From Ovis canadensis (taxonomy: Eukaryota; Chordata; Mammalia; Artiodactyla; Bovidae), in contig NC_091262.1 of NCBI RefSeq assembly GCF_042477335.2, positions 39,219,001 through 39,283,000 on the forward strand: 64,000 nucleotides of DNA, in the 5' to 3' direction. Numbering within the stretch: the first letter of the stretch is position 1; each line of letters starts with the position of its first letter. Below, piece after piece: positions 1 through 10,117 of this stretch. A program made the position numbers and the translations under genes. The notes beneath the pieces are model-generated. The model searched no databases. It was not told the origin of the DNA and saw only the letters and a program-made list of their open reading frames with translations.

Positions 1-299
1 CCTCGCTGTGAAGCCAAGAGTCTGCAGGAAGGGCAGGAAGGTGGTGAGAAAAGGAATGTGTTTTCCCACAGTGCAGGTTCTCATCCAGGGTTCCTTTGCT
101 GTGCAGCCTGGAACATTCACCTGTTTGAGCTGTGGGCCCCTCACCTGTTAACTGTCCATGATAATCTGTAACTTGTGGTGTTGTTGTGAGACATGAGAAA
201 AATGTATTTAAAGTACCTGGCATTAATCAGGGACTGAAAATGTATTTAGGCTGATGAAAGGATGCTGAAATCAATCAACTCTGTATGGTGTTTTTTAAA

Positions 300-617
300 A
301 CAGTTTATTTATTTATTTTGGGCTGTGCTGGGTCCTTGTTGCTGCACAAGCTTTTCTTCAGTTGTGATGAGCGGGGGCTACTCTCTAGCTGCTGTGTGCA
401 GGCTTCTCATTGTGGTGGCTTTTCTTGTGGAGCCTGAAGTCTAGGGTATGCGGGCTTCAGTAGTTGAGATGCGTGGGCTTTAGAGCACAGGCTCAGTAGT
501 TGGGGCACACGGGCTCAGTTGCTCTGCACATATGGGATCTTCCCAAACCAGGGATTGAACCCACATCTCTTGCATTATCAGGTGGATTCTTTGCCACTGA
601 GACACCAGGGAAGCCCC
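300..617 (-). mobile_element. CHR-1-type tRNA-derived SINE
   Basis: Antisense copy. It starts with a T-rich end (the SINE tail), runs through the 'gctgtgctgggtcc' body and ends with 'ccagggaagccc', the reverse of the tRNA-like head. It is heavily diverged, as expected of an old cetartiodactyl SINE. Confidence 0.8.
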
Positions 618-671
618 TGTGTGGTGCTTTTTTACCACAGTCTCTCATGCAACGTGCAGTGGCTTGCAGGC

Positions 672-780
672 AGGAGTGATGACATTCATCTCAAGCAGGT
701 AAATGAGGAAATTGAGGCCCAAGAAACTCAAGAATTTGCTGCAGGTCCAACAAGTCTGAATTCCTGTCAGACTCTCTAGT
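672..780 (-). mobile_element. MIR SINE fragment
   Basis: The 'aaatgaggaaattgaggccc' core is the antisense MIR signature. It is followed by diverged MIR-like sequence. The copy is old and partial. Confidence 0.6.
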
Positions 781-1896
781 AATAAGACTTCTGTTCTTTC
801 AGCATATGTTGCCTCATCACCATTTCATTTTTCTGGTGGTGAGAGTATAGAGGGGCTTCGTGTCGCTAAAGTGACCACAATGACATTTGTTTATGTTGGT
901 TCCTAACTGACAGCAGTTATGGGGAGGAGCATCTCTGGCCAAATCCTAAGAGTCAGGTGGGTGGTGCTATCAGGATGACCCTGGAGATATCGTGGCCCCT
1001 GTCCCCTCCTGCACCTTGTGTCCAGATGCCTGCTGCTTATCACTTGACCCTTCAGGCCACATCCTCTCCTGTCACCACCCTGCTGGCAAGCAGGCTGTAT
1101 AGGATTCTTTTCTCCTGGAGGTGGTCCTAACACTTTGCCTTGGGTACCACATTGTGCTCTTTGAGTATCAGGATGCCACGCATCAGGGAAGACCTGGAGG
1201 TATGAATGACTCACCTGGAGGAATAATCAGTGTCTCACCAGTATCATGGGGTGACCTTGATATGGTCAGTTAACTGAATGAATCATAGATTGAGAAACAT
1301 CTTTTTAACGTCTGGAAGGCTGAGTCTGAGAGAAGTGCTCTTATAGATATATGTGATTTTGAAGTGCCAGTATTTATAAGCACTAACGGTGAAATTATAA
1401 AAAGTTGAAGATCTTTAGAGAGCTTCAGGTGACATCACTTTCAAAAGTAGAGGATAATATATCTAGTCTCACAAAATGTAAGACAGCAAGGAGTTTCATA
1501 GCCTTTTGAGGGTGTTTGCAGCAAAGTAGAATAGGTATCGGGAACTTGGTAAAGGCAGAAAGGCACCACCCTCCTTGTTTCCATCACTTTGCAGAGACCC
1601 AGGTACTGTCTTAGGGCAGCCTCAGCATCTGGACCATCTTCTTTCTGTCTCTTGGTTTCAAGATATAAATTCACCAGCAATGGCACCTTGAGGATACAGC
1701 AAAGATACTGTTTCCATTTCCAGTGTTCAGCAGGTGTAATTGTCAATCAAAGATGCTCCCTGGGTCCTGTGAAACCTTGGCATCACCTCTCTGCTACTGG
1801 GTGTCGTGAGAGCTTGCAGTTATTGAAAAAAACTAATTACAAATAGTTAATTTCACTGACTGAATCGCAGTACATAAAGCAAATCTACCCAGGAAA

Positions 1897-2106
1897 GGGC
1901 TTCCCGGTTGGTTCAATGATAAAGAATCTGCCTGTCAATGCAGAAGACATGGGTTCGATCCCTGGGTTGGGAAGATCCTGTGAAAGAGGAAATGGCAACC
2001 CACTCCAGTATTCTTGCCTGGGAAATCCCATGGGTAGGGGAGCCTGGCGGGCTACAGTCTGTGGGGTCACAAAAGAATGGGACATGAGTTAGTGACTAAA
2101 CAACAG
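1897..2106 (+). mobile_element. Bov-tA SINE
   Basis: Full-length sense copy. A tRNA-like head with the B-box region 'ggttcgatccctgggttgg' is followed by the 'cccactccagtattcttgcc' body and a BovB-like tail ending in 'gtgactaaacaacag'. The tRNA-like head is not a tRNA gene. Confidence 0.9.
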
Positions 2107-2207
2107 CTGAATAGACTAGAACAAAGGTTGGCAAACTCTCCTCTAAAGGGCCAGAGAGAAACTACCTTAAGACCCAGCAGTCCTTACAATCTCCGTCATC
2201 ACAACTG

Positions 2208-2290
2208 CTCAGTTCAGTTCAGTCTCTCAGTCATGTCCAACTCTTTGCGACCCCATGGACTACAGCACCCTAGGCTTCAACTGGTCAGCT
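2208..2290 (-). mobile_element. BovB-derived 3' end fragment
   Basis: Antisense 3' terminus with 'ttcagttcagt' pentamer repeats followed by 'tctttgcgaccccatggac'. It is truncated after about 80 bases. It could be a BovB 3' end or the tail half of a related SINE. Confidence 0.75.
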
Positions 2291-2896
2291 CTGCCCATAA
2301 TAGTCTTGAGCAGCCATGGACAATTTGTGTTAAATAAATGACTGGACATGGTTGTGTTTTGATAAAACATTCTTTTTTGATGCTGAGATTTGAATTTCCT
2401 ATGATTTTCACATATCCCTGACTTTCATTTTTCTTTTCTTTTTTTTTTTCAGTGATTAAAAAAATGTGAGGACCATTCTTAATTTGTACGCTGTACAGAG
2501 GCAGGTGTTGGGCTGAATTTAGCTCCTGGGCTGGCGTCTGCTGGCCCCAGGACTAGAAGGCCATTAGTAGCAGGAGAGCAATAGAGATGCCAGAGGGGTT
2601 CACGGTGTGTGGACTGTCAGCATCCCATCAGGAAGCAGCTGGCGGACTCATGGAAGGATGGGAATGGGAGGAGGGGACTGTTGGCATCAGTGTAGGTGGG
2701 GTTTAAAGCCCAGCAAGCACCCAGGGACCAGCATGAGTGAGAGGCTGATGCTGCCCTTGGATCTGAAGGCCCAAAGATGGGAGCTATTTCTGAAACCCAC
2801 CAGGACCCACAGCTGTGAAAGCAGGTGCCAGATAGAAATGTAGTCCATCAGAGAGGGATCCTGAGGACTGGTGGTCCACCAACTGAACTCACCAGC

Positions 2897-3103
2897 GTGT
2901 GTGTTATTCACTCAGTCGTGTCCGACTCTTTGTGGCCCCATGGACTGTAGCCCGCCAGGCTCCTCTGTCCATGGGATACTCCAGGCAAGAATACTGGAGT
3001 GGGTAGCCATTCCCTTCTCTGGGGATCTTCCCGTCCTAGGGATTGAACCCATGTCTCCTGCATTGCAGGCAGATTCTTTACCATCTGAGCCACCAGGGAA
3101 CCC
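2897..3103 (-). mobile_element. Bov-tA SINE
   Basis: Full-length antisense copy, from 'cactcagtcgtgtccgac' to 'gagccaccagggaacc'. The longest open frames here (minus strand up to 157 codons, plus strand 114 codons) cross this SINE and are not genes. Confidence 0.9.
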
Positions 3104-3134
3104 ACCAGGGATGCATCCATATGGACCAAGATCT

Positions 3135-3154
3135 GGGCGGGGTGGGGGGGGGGG
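3135..3154 (+). repeat. G-run, quadruplex-prone
   Basis: Runs of 3, 4 and 12 G on the plus strand, broken by single C and T residues. They lie about 1.1 kb upstream of the last MINAR1 acceptor, on the coding strand of the intron. Long G-runs are also error-prone in sequencing. Confidence 0.7.
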
Positions 3155-4225
3155 TGCAGAGCAAGGTGGAGAAGAACAGAGAACTGCTCTGGAAGGACAG
3201 GTGGAGAATGACTAACGTGGGTGAGAAAATCATCAATATTCCAGTAACCTGGAACCACTGAGTTTTTGGTTTTTTTTTTAAGTTTTGGAAGCATTTGTTT
3301 TGTAATTCTCTCTCTCTCTGTGTACATAATTTGTAATACACCCCTCTTTATCAGCATTGACCAATCTGAGAACATCTTCAAAATGGATATTTTACTTGTG
3401 TTTCAGAGATTTAGGAGACCTCAACTTGGAATCGCAATGTGTTGCCGCTTTTATGTGCCACTCACATTATTAAATGCTTGCTGTAAAATGAGAACACTGC
3501 TTTTCTTTATGAAAATAGATTATAGCCATCCACGGAGAACAGGATTCATGGGCAACACAGGTTAAATACAATATTTCTCTCGCAGACAATCGTTAATCTC
3601 AGGGAGACCAGGAGACAGAATGTCAGGGAGGGGCCTCCCACTGGGGATGCCACACCTGGCCTGGGGGTGGTCTGCCGCCAGTCTGTAGACCTGGCCTTTG
3701 AGCAGTGGCCTGACCTGCTTAGACAGATGTTTGAGATGGAAGTATTTTATGTTTTGTTTGAGCTGCTTCTGTGGGAGGTGCCTTTGATTTTTCAGTAGAG
3801 GCTTTTTCTGAAGAACTGGAAAGTGAATCAGAGTAATAGAACAGCCTTTCTTCAAACAGCTCTGTTCTTAAGGACTGTAAGTGGAGAATATCTGTCAGTG
3901 ACCCTCCCTGCTTCCCCGACAGTGAGGCCAGCCTGTTCTTGGCTGTGCACCCTTGAAGTGTAGACTCTCACTTGTCTCGGCCCTGTTTTGCTTGTCCCCA
4001 GAAAACCTCTGGGTTTTCCTGTGTCGAGACCATCATGACCTTTGTAGTAAGAGGGGGCAGGTGCAATCTGGGGTGTGCAGGACCCCGAGTCCTTGGTGGT
4101 CCATCTCAGGAGGGGCTGGTGGGCAGCTTGGACACCGCTGCCAATTGCAGACACCTTCAAGGTGCTTCAAGCACCAGTTGAGATGCTTCAAGGATGATGA
4201 ACCTGTTTACAAATATTCACCATCT

Positions 4226-4251
4226 TTCTAACATCTTCTCTTCACTTTTAG
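4226..4251 (+). promoter_or_regulatory. MINAR1: Branch point, pyrimidine tract and 3' splice site
   Basis: A 'tctaac' branch-point match has its branch A at 4231, 20 bases before the AG at 4250-4251. A C/T-rich tract lies between them. This is a good mammalian acceptor and supports a real terminal exon over a processed pseudogene. Confidence 0.85.
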
Positions 4252-4449
4252 ACTCAAGAATCTTTAAATCCAAACAACTTAGAGTATTGGATGGAAGACA
4301 TTTATACCCCGGGCTACGACTCATTGCTAAAACGGAAAGAAGCCGAATTCAGACGAGCCAAGGTCTGCAAGATAGCGGCTCTGATTGCTGCGGCTGCGTG
4401 CACAGTCATTCTGGTGATCGTGGTGCCCATCTGCACGATGAAATCATGA
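4252..4449 (+). CDS. MINAR1: MINAR1, last coding exon (C-terminal membrane anchor)
   Basis: This 198-base exon encodes the last 65 residues and the TGA stop, read from its first base after the acceptor. The peptide begins TQESLNPNNLEYWMEDIY, carries the conserved YTPGYDSLLKRKE motif and a basic stretch (EFRRAK), and ends in one hydrophobic segment (about exon residues 43-61, alanine- then valine/isoleucine-rich) and CTMKS. MINAR1 (KIAA1024, UBTOR) is a largely disordered Notch2-binding protein of about 900 residues, tethered to membranes by this C-terminal segment, with reported roles in angiogenesis and mTOR signalling. The paralogue MINAR2 has a related motif but a clearly different tail, so I favour MINAR1. 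The frame is intact with no premature stop. The overlapping open frame at 4194-4541 is in a different phase and is a shadow. Confidence 0.93.
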   Translation, partial: TQESLNPNNLEYWMEDIYTPGYDSLLKRKEAEFRRAKVCKIAALIAAAACTVILVIVVPICTMKS

Positions 4450-5556
4450 GCTGCTGGAGGCGATGTTGCCAATGGCTCGTGACCTCTGACATCTTTCTCT
4501 GTAGTCTAAAATCACGTGGCAGGTCAGGCACCACTTGTTGAAAAACAGAAATCATGGAGGCTTTTCTGCAAATGGTGATGATGGTCTTCAGAAAATATTC
4601 ATTCTAGAAAGATGTCTACCTACCTACTAGCTTTGACTTAATGACGCAGATGAATTTTAAGAAGTGCAATATCTTTTCCTACCGAAAGAATGTAATGAAT
4701 GACCAGTAGATACAAACTGAATTCCAGGCCAAAAAAAAAAAAAGAGGAAGATTAATTGGTTGGATTCTTTCCATTCATGGTGGAGAATATGCTATAGAGG
4801 AGATGGTTAATACATACTTCTTCAAAGGAAAGCTAAGAGAGAGCAAGGTGAGAAAGAAAAGCCTGGGTTCTCTCTTCCTTCATGTTCCTAGACCATTGCA
4901 GGTGAAGTAACAGGGTATGTTTCCATAGGGGGTTACTGTTTACTTCTCTGCTGACTGTAATCAAGGGCTACTGACTTTTCATACTTGCCCTTCAGTCATC
5001 ATGATGCTCTTTGTTGCAGATCTTCATGGAAACATTCCGGACCTTCTTCCTGGTGCCCAGGGTAGGAAGGTACTGGACTGCCAAGTCAGCCATGGCATGA
5101 AGCGACCTCTTTGCTTAATAGGCCAAGGTCTTCAGGCTAGGAGACCTTTCAGTGGCCACCCCAAGCCATGGGAGGGCTGCTCGCTAGTGATGTATGCTCA
5201 ACATCTGAAAGTCAAGGTATCCCAAAGGACCTCCCATTCTTGCCTTGGTGTGTGGGTCATCTCTTCCATCTCCTATCTCCTGGTAGTACGGATCCTCCAC
5301 CTTTTACCATGAGTTGATTTTGGAACTTGTCCTTGTGCCTTGAGTAGAGACAATGGCAGGACTTTGACCTTCTAACTATAAACCGTGGTTGCTGTGCACC
5401 AATAATACCAGCCATTTCCAATGGCTTTAAAAAGATTTTGAAAGCTTGTTGATAATATGATAAAGGCTCTGAGGTGTTCTCAACTACTCCAGCACCTACT
5501 CCATAGTTTCAAATATTTGTCAGCAGTGCAAAAAAATGATGATCTATTTAACCATT

Positions 5557-5590
5557 TATCTATCTATCTATCTATCTATATGTCTATCTA
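5557..5590 (+). repeat. (TATC)n microsatellite
   Basis: About six tetranucleotide units followed by a degenerate unit. It lies in the candidate MINAR1 3' UTR and is likely length-polymorphic. Confidence 0.85.
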
Positions 5591-5836
5591 AATACCTGAT
5601 TTTGGTTTATTGTCTTCTCTGTTAATTAACTTGAGAGCAAGATTTCTCCCGTGTAAGGAAGCCGTTGTCATTCATGAGAATTTGATCTCAGTTTCCACCT
5701 GTTGAATGGTGCTTTGACATAAGTGGACAGAAAGAATCCTTTTCAGCATCAGATCCTAATGTCTTGTTATAGGTTAAAGAAAAACAATGGACAAAAACTA
5801 GCTACCTTAATTCTTCCAAGAACAAAGTGGAATATA

Positions 5837-5842
5837 AATAAA
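5837..5842 (+). promoter_or_regulatory. MINAR1: Poly(A) signal AATAAA, proximal candidate
   Basis: A canonical hexamer about 1.39 kb after the stop, followed by 'tgttggtag', a modest GU-rich element. Another hexamer lies at 6249-6254. Either could give a short MINAR1 3' UTR. Confidence 0.35.
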
Positions 5843-5887
5843 TGTTGGTAGTAAGAATCCTGTCACTCCAGTGAAAGAAAGGTGAAA

Positions 5888-6089
5888 TTGTTAGTCACTC
5901 AGCTACATCCAACTCTGGGATCCAATGGACTCTAGCCTGCCAGGCTCCTCTGTCCATGGAATTCTCCAGGCAAGAATACTGGAGTGGGTGGCCATTCCTT
6001 CTCCAGGGGATCTTCCTGACCCAGGGATTGAACCCAGGTCTCCCGCGTGGCAGGCAGATTCTTTACTGTCTGAGCCTCCAGGGAAGCCC
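5888..6089 (-). mobile_element. Bov-tA SINE in the candidate 3' UTR
   Basis: Full-length antisense copy running from 'ttagtcactcagctacatcc' to 'cagggaagccc'. If the distal poly(A) site is used, this SINE is part of the MINAR1 mRNA in antisense orientation. Confidence 0.9.
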
Positions 6090-8212
6090 AATGATAGAAT
6101 AAATTCCTAAAAGAGAATTTGGGAAGCATCTCAGATTTTAAAGCAATAGGAATTCAGCATCCATCCTAAAATCTTCCAAATACTGCTTAGCTTGCTGTGT
6201 CCAATTCTCTTGTTCCCCCAAAGGGGAGTCAGAACATTTTGTGTTGTTAATAAATATAGGATGGATGCTCTCATCTATAGTAAACCTTCGTTTTTAGAGG
6301 TCTTCATGTTCTCTATTTATAGTCTCATGTTTATGTATAGATTTTCAGCTAGGTGACTGAAATTTAAGCCTTAGTATGGAAACCTGAGGATTTATAATTG
6401 AAAATGAAAAATATATTAATATATATTACTGTCTATTGTCAGAATTTAGTCTTTTGGTGCTCTGTTTTGGGTTGGGCACATTAAATAAGGTTGTTTCTTT
6501 CAGCCCCAAGGGGATTCTAGATTAATACCCTCTGGAGTTGTGGGTTCCCAAGTCTCCTCCCAACCTATACCACTCTAGAAATCACCCAACCCTGACGCTC
6601 TCCCCTTTATCACAGGTTAAGCCACGAGAGCAGCAGAGGTAGGTAGGTTGCCAACCTCTTGCCTTGTGATTTGCAGAGAAGTCGAGATGCAGTCACCCAG
6701 GCTAAGAAAAATTTGTCAAATCCCATTCGGACTCCTTCATTTGCCAGGTAGGATAATGCCGGATCTACCAAACCACTATGGCCGTTGCCCTTGGGTGAGT
6801 TTCTTCTTAAAGGGCCCTCTTTGGGCCACGTGCCTAGCTCCCTGGGGAGGGTGTGAGTATAAGCACCCTCCCAACGCATAAAAGTGAAGAATTTTCTCCT
6901 ACACTTTTCATATCTGGGGAGGTAGTCAAAGAAATGGAGTCTTGCTCTAAGTCCAGCATAGCTTTAAAATTCGGCTGCACTCATTGCTGCATCATGGAAA
7001 CATCCAGACCTGGTCACCCCCCTGGGAGACCACACAGCAGTGACCCCCAGGCAAGGGGGTTTCCTCTGGAAAGCGATTGTCCTTAGCTTGGTAGCCCTGA
7101 GTCTGGTGTCAAGTTATGCACTTTTGCCATGGCGTGAAGCCTGATGGATGCTTGGAGTCTTGGGGTCTAGAGAATGTGAAGTTCATAGTTGGCTTCTTTC
7201 TCTCCATTGATCCCAAGCTTGTTACACTTTCTTTCCCTGGACCTCTAGACTCACTCCAGCTCCTCCATCCTTCTGTTTGCAGAAAGGGTCAAGACCAGAG
7301 TCTGGATGGGAATGAAGCATCTACCCATTCCTCTAAAATTTGCCTCTCATCTCCTGCTGCTATGAGCTCCCTGTGGGCGACCTAGAGTCAGGCCTGACTT
7401 CTGTAGTAGGCAACAGCCTCTACCACCGTATCTGGCATATTTTGATGAAGTACCATTTCTTGTGCCTAAACTGAAGATCATTATATTATAAAAATTCACT
7501 TCGGTTCTCTTGCATTTAAAAAAAATGAACCATGGGACATTATCAAGGAATTATTTTAAAATTAGATCTCTTTATCCAAATAAAGTCATAATCATCACAT
7601 CCTCTTTTTCAGTCTGCGTTTGCTCTGAACACAGCCTTGCAGAGAAGCAAAGTGTATTTCCCAGCTCACAATTTTCATATATTTTATGCCAATACCTTCT
7701 TTAAATGGAAAATACAGTAAAGCAAATCATACTTGTATCACCCATTACTAGCTGATCATAAATTGTTAGTATTTTAGGGCATGCAGCTATGTGGTTTGTA
7801 TCTGCAAGGCTGGCTTAATAGATGTGCTGAAAGTCACTGTTTGGAACCTACATAAGCTCTGATACCCTTATTGGATTCATGGCAGTGCTGTCTTTGTTTA
7901 TAGTATATCAGTTTAAGAGCACGGCACCTCCTTTTTCTTAACAAAAAAAGCTCTGCCGAGAATACACAATTCTGTTAAGTGGCATAAAAATGTGTGAACG
8001 TTGAAATCCAACCTGTTTCATATTATAACCAGCCTGCAAGAAGATTGTGCTCAATTGTGTGAATACCAAATCAGAGTATACTGTATGTTGTACCTTGGAA
8101 ATTTGTATTTAAAGGCAACAATGTTAATAATAGTTGGTATAACAGGGGAAAAGGGTATTCGATATTTATTAACAAGGAGAAATGCAACAAACTTCCTTAT
8201 TTATGCCTTATG

Positions 8213-8218
8213 AATAAA
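8213..8218 (+). promoter_or_regulatory. MINAR1: Poly(A) signal AATAAA, distal candidate
   Basis: Canonical hexamer followed by GU-rich 'ggtgtg' and, further on, 'gttttatgtgcatg'. It closes the AU-rich, repeat-poor block, which makes it the best end for a long 3' UTR. A further AATAAA at 8489-8494 is followed by 'gtgaggttttgttatatg' and is a possible alternative. Confidence 0.5.
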
Positions 8219-8282
8219 GGGGTGTGAAATATTAGGTGAAGTTTTATGTGCATGACTCTGAACTTTAGAGTCTAAAGGAGTG

Positions 8283-8365
8283 GGGATCCTCGAAGGCAGG
8301 GACTGTCTTTTCTATGTTTGTTCTGTAAAGCTCTCAGCGCACTCTTGGTGCTTGATCAATGTTAT
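8283..8365 (+). mobile_element. L2-like 3' end fragment
   Basis: 'gaaggcagggactgtctttt' followed by a diverged tail ending near 'gcttgatcaatg' matches the usual 3' end of mammalian L2. It is old. It sits between the two distal poly(A) candidates. Confidence 0.55.
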
Positions 8366-8736
8366 ATAATACCAATAACTAAGCACATTTTTAGATCTTT
8401 TTTCAAATGGCTTGTGTAAAATTTGGTTAACGTATAATGGTTGGTTTGAAGCTATCATGTAAAATCTGCCTCTCCAAATATAATCGAGAATAAACTGGAA
8501 ATGATGAAGTAGCATGCTGTGAGGTTTTGTTATATGCATGAATTATAAGCAGTTAGTTTCATGCACAAATCATACGTGACTGGCTGAATGCTTTTTCACA
8601 AATGGAACACATGCATGTAATTAGCATCCTGATTGAAAAAAAAACAAAACAGGACATACAAGCACCCCAGAAACCTCCCTCAAGCCCCCTTCCAGTAAAA
8701 ATCTCACAAAGAAGAATGACTATCCTGACTTTTCAA

Positions 8737-9258
8737 AATTAATTTTTATTGGCAATATAGTTGCTTTACAATGTTGTGTTAGTTTCTGCTGTACAGCGAA
8801 GTGACTCAGCTATCCATATGTGTGCATGCATGCTAAGTTGATTCAGTCGTGTCAGACTCCTTGTGACACGAAGAATACTGGAGTGGGTTGCATGCCCTCC
8901 TCCCAGGGCATCTTCCCAACCCAGGGGTTGAACCCATGTCTCTTATATATCCTGCATTGGCAGGTGGTTCTTTACCACTACTGCCACCTGGGAAGCCCAT
9001 ATGTATGCATATATCCCCTCTTATTTGCATTTCTTTTCCATTTAGGTCATCACAGAGCATTGAGAAGAGTTCCCTGTGCTATACATTAGATTCTCATTGG
9101 TTATCTATTTTATACATAACATCAGTAGTATATGTATGTCAATCCCAGTCTCCTAATTCCTCCCACTACCCCTGTTCCCCTTAATACTCATATATTTGTC
9201 CTCTATGTCTGTGTCTCTATTTCTGCTTTGCAAATAAGATCATCTATACTATTTACTC
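8737..9258 (-). mobile_element. Ruminant L1 3' end, antisense
   Basis: The block starts 'tttttattggcaatatagtt', includes the 'gtttctgctgtacagcgaag' signature of artiodactyl L1 3' ends, and continues after an inserted SINE through 'tccctgtgctatacatta' to 'ctatttctgctttgcaaata'. It is 5'-truncated and non-coding. Confidence 0.85.
8826..8999 (-). mobile_element. Bov-tA SINE nested in L1
   Basis: Antisense copy with an internal deletion, ending in 'ctgggaagccc'. Near-identical flanks 'catatgtgtgcatg' (8815-8828) and 'catatgtatgcata' (8998-9011) look like a target-site duplication within the L1. Confidence 0.85.
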
Positions 9259-9380
9259 GATGGACGTGAGTCTGAGTGAACTCCAGGAGTTGGTGATGGA
9301 CAGGGAGGCCTGGCGTGCTGCAATTCATGGGGTCGCAAAGAGTCGGACACGACTGCGCGACTGAACTGAACTGAACTGAT
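9259..9380 (+). mobile_element. BovB 3' end, sense, nested
   Basis: Short sense BovB terminus ending in the (ACTGA)n tail. It is flanked by the 11-bp duplication 'atactatttac' at 9246-9256 and 9379-9389, so it is an independent insertion. Confidence 0.85.
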
Positions 9381-9387
9381 ACTATTT

Positions 9388-9585
9388 ACCAGGTATCTCA
9401 GTGGTAAAGAGTATGCCTGCCAGTGCAAGAGATATGGGTTCAATCCCTGAGTGGGGAGATCCTTGGAGGTGGAAATGGCCATCCACTCCAGTATTCTTGC
9501 CTGGGAAATCCAGTGGACAGAGAAAGCAGGCAGGCTACAGTCCATGGGGTTGAAAAGAGTTGGATATGACTGAGCACTCATGTGT
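9388..9585 (+). mobile_element. Bov-tA SINE
   Basis: Sense copy missing the first tRNA-like bases, ending around 'gactgagcactcatg'. It is followed by a short GT/GCAC alternating stretch up to 9620. Confidence 0.85.
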
Positions 9586-9807
9586 GCACGCGTGCGCACG
9601 CACACAGAGACACACACCCTTTTTCCCGGGCATATATTAGTTTGTCCTGTTTTCAAGCTTTGTGTGAATGCATTCATGCAGTATGTAGTCTTGTGTCACT
9701 CAGCATAATATTGTAAAAAACATCCACGCTGTGGGGTGTGTTTGTAGTTTTCTCCTGCTCATTGCACTAACTGATTGCAAACATAGCACAACTTTTTTAT
9801 TCATTCT

Positions 9808-10018
9808 GGACTTCCCAGGTGGTGCTAATAATAACACATCTGTCATTGCAGAGCACATAAGAGATGCAGGTTCAGTCCCTGGGGTCGAGAAGACCCACTA
9901 GAGGTGGGCATGGCAACCCACTGAAGTATTCTTGTCTAGAGAATCCCATAGATGGAGAAGCTTTGCAGGCTGTAGTCCGTTGAGTCACAAAGAGTTGGAC
10001 ACAACTGAAGCGACTTAG
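9808..10018 (+). mobile_element. Bov-tA SINE nested in L1M
   Basis: Sense copy. The flanking 'ttattcattct' at 9797-9807 and 10035-10045 is a likely target-site duplication inside the older L1. Confidence 0.88.
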
Positions 10019-10117
10019 TTCTCATTATGTTCATTTATTCATTCTACTGTTGATGGACATTTGGGTAGCTTCCAGTTTGCGGCTGTGAATATGCTTGTAT
10101 GTGTCTTTTGGTGAGTG

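Larger units (their letters stand above)
1..4251 (+). other. MINAR1: 3' part of the last MINAR1 intron
   Basis: This is inferred from the splice acceptor at 4250-4251 that precedes the terminal MINAR1 exon. The stretch holds two CHR/MIR-type old SINEs, two Bov-tA copies and a BovB-derived fragment, all listed separately. The remaining unique DNA (about 1-300, 781-1895, 2330-2895 and 3157-4225) shows no open frame with convincing splice sites, so I see no further MINAR1 exon. The upstream exons, which carry most of the coding sequence, must lie outside the window. Confidence 0.75.
4450..8218 (+). other. MINAR1: Candidate MINAR1 3' UTR
   Basis: After the stop, nearly 3.8 kb is almost free of repeats apart from one antisense Bov-tA and a TATC microsatellite, in contrast to the repeat-packed DNA beyond 8.7 kb. 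The last 700 bases are AU-rich, as in many brain mRNAs. The shorter ends near 5842 or 6254 remain possible. The extent is inference; RNA evidence would settle it. Confidence 0.6.

Noticed and set aside
1944-1980. tRNA genes suggested by B-box-like 'ggttcgatccctggg' motifs here and at many other places
   Set aside because: All such matches lie in Bov-tA or CHR SINE heads and do not fold as complete tRNAs.
2908-3381. 157-codon minus-strand open frame
   Set aside because: About 40 percent of it is an antisense Bov-tA SINE and the rest has no motif.
3404-3565. A 'tttcag' followed by an open stretch as an upstream MINAR1 exon
   Set aside because: There is no matching donor in phase and no recognisable MINAR1 peptide.
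4252-4449. Assignment to MINAR2 instead of MINAR1
   Set aside because: MINAR2 shares the YTPG motif but, as I recall it, has a different lysine-rich and hydrophobic tail. The PICTMKS end here fits MINAR1.
4194-4541. A 115-codon open frame overlapping the MINAR1 exon
   Set aside because: It is in another phase from the conserved peptide and begins in the intron; it is a shadow of the real exon.
9259-10018. Repeated blocks that could suggest a CRISPR-like or satellite array
   Set aside because: The repeats are dispersed SINE and LINE copies with separate target duplications in a mammalian genome.
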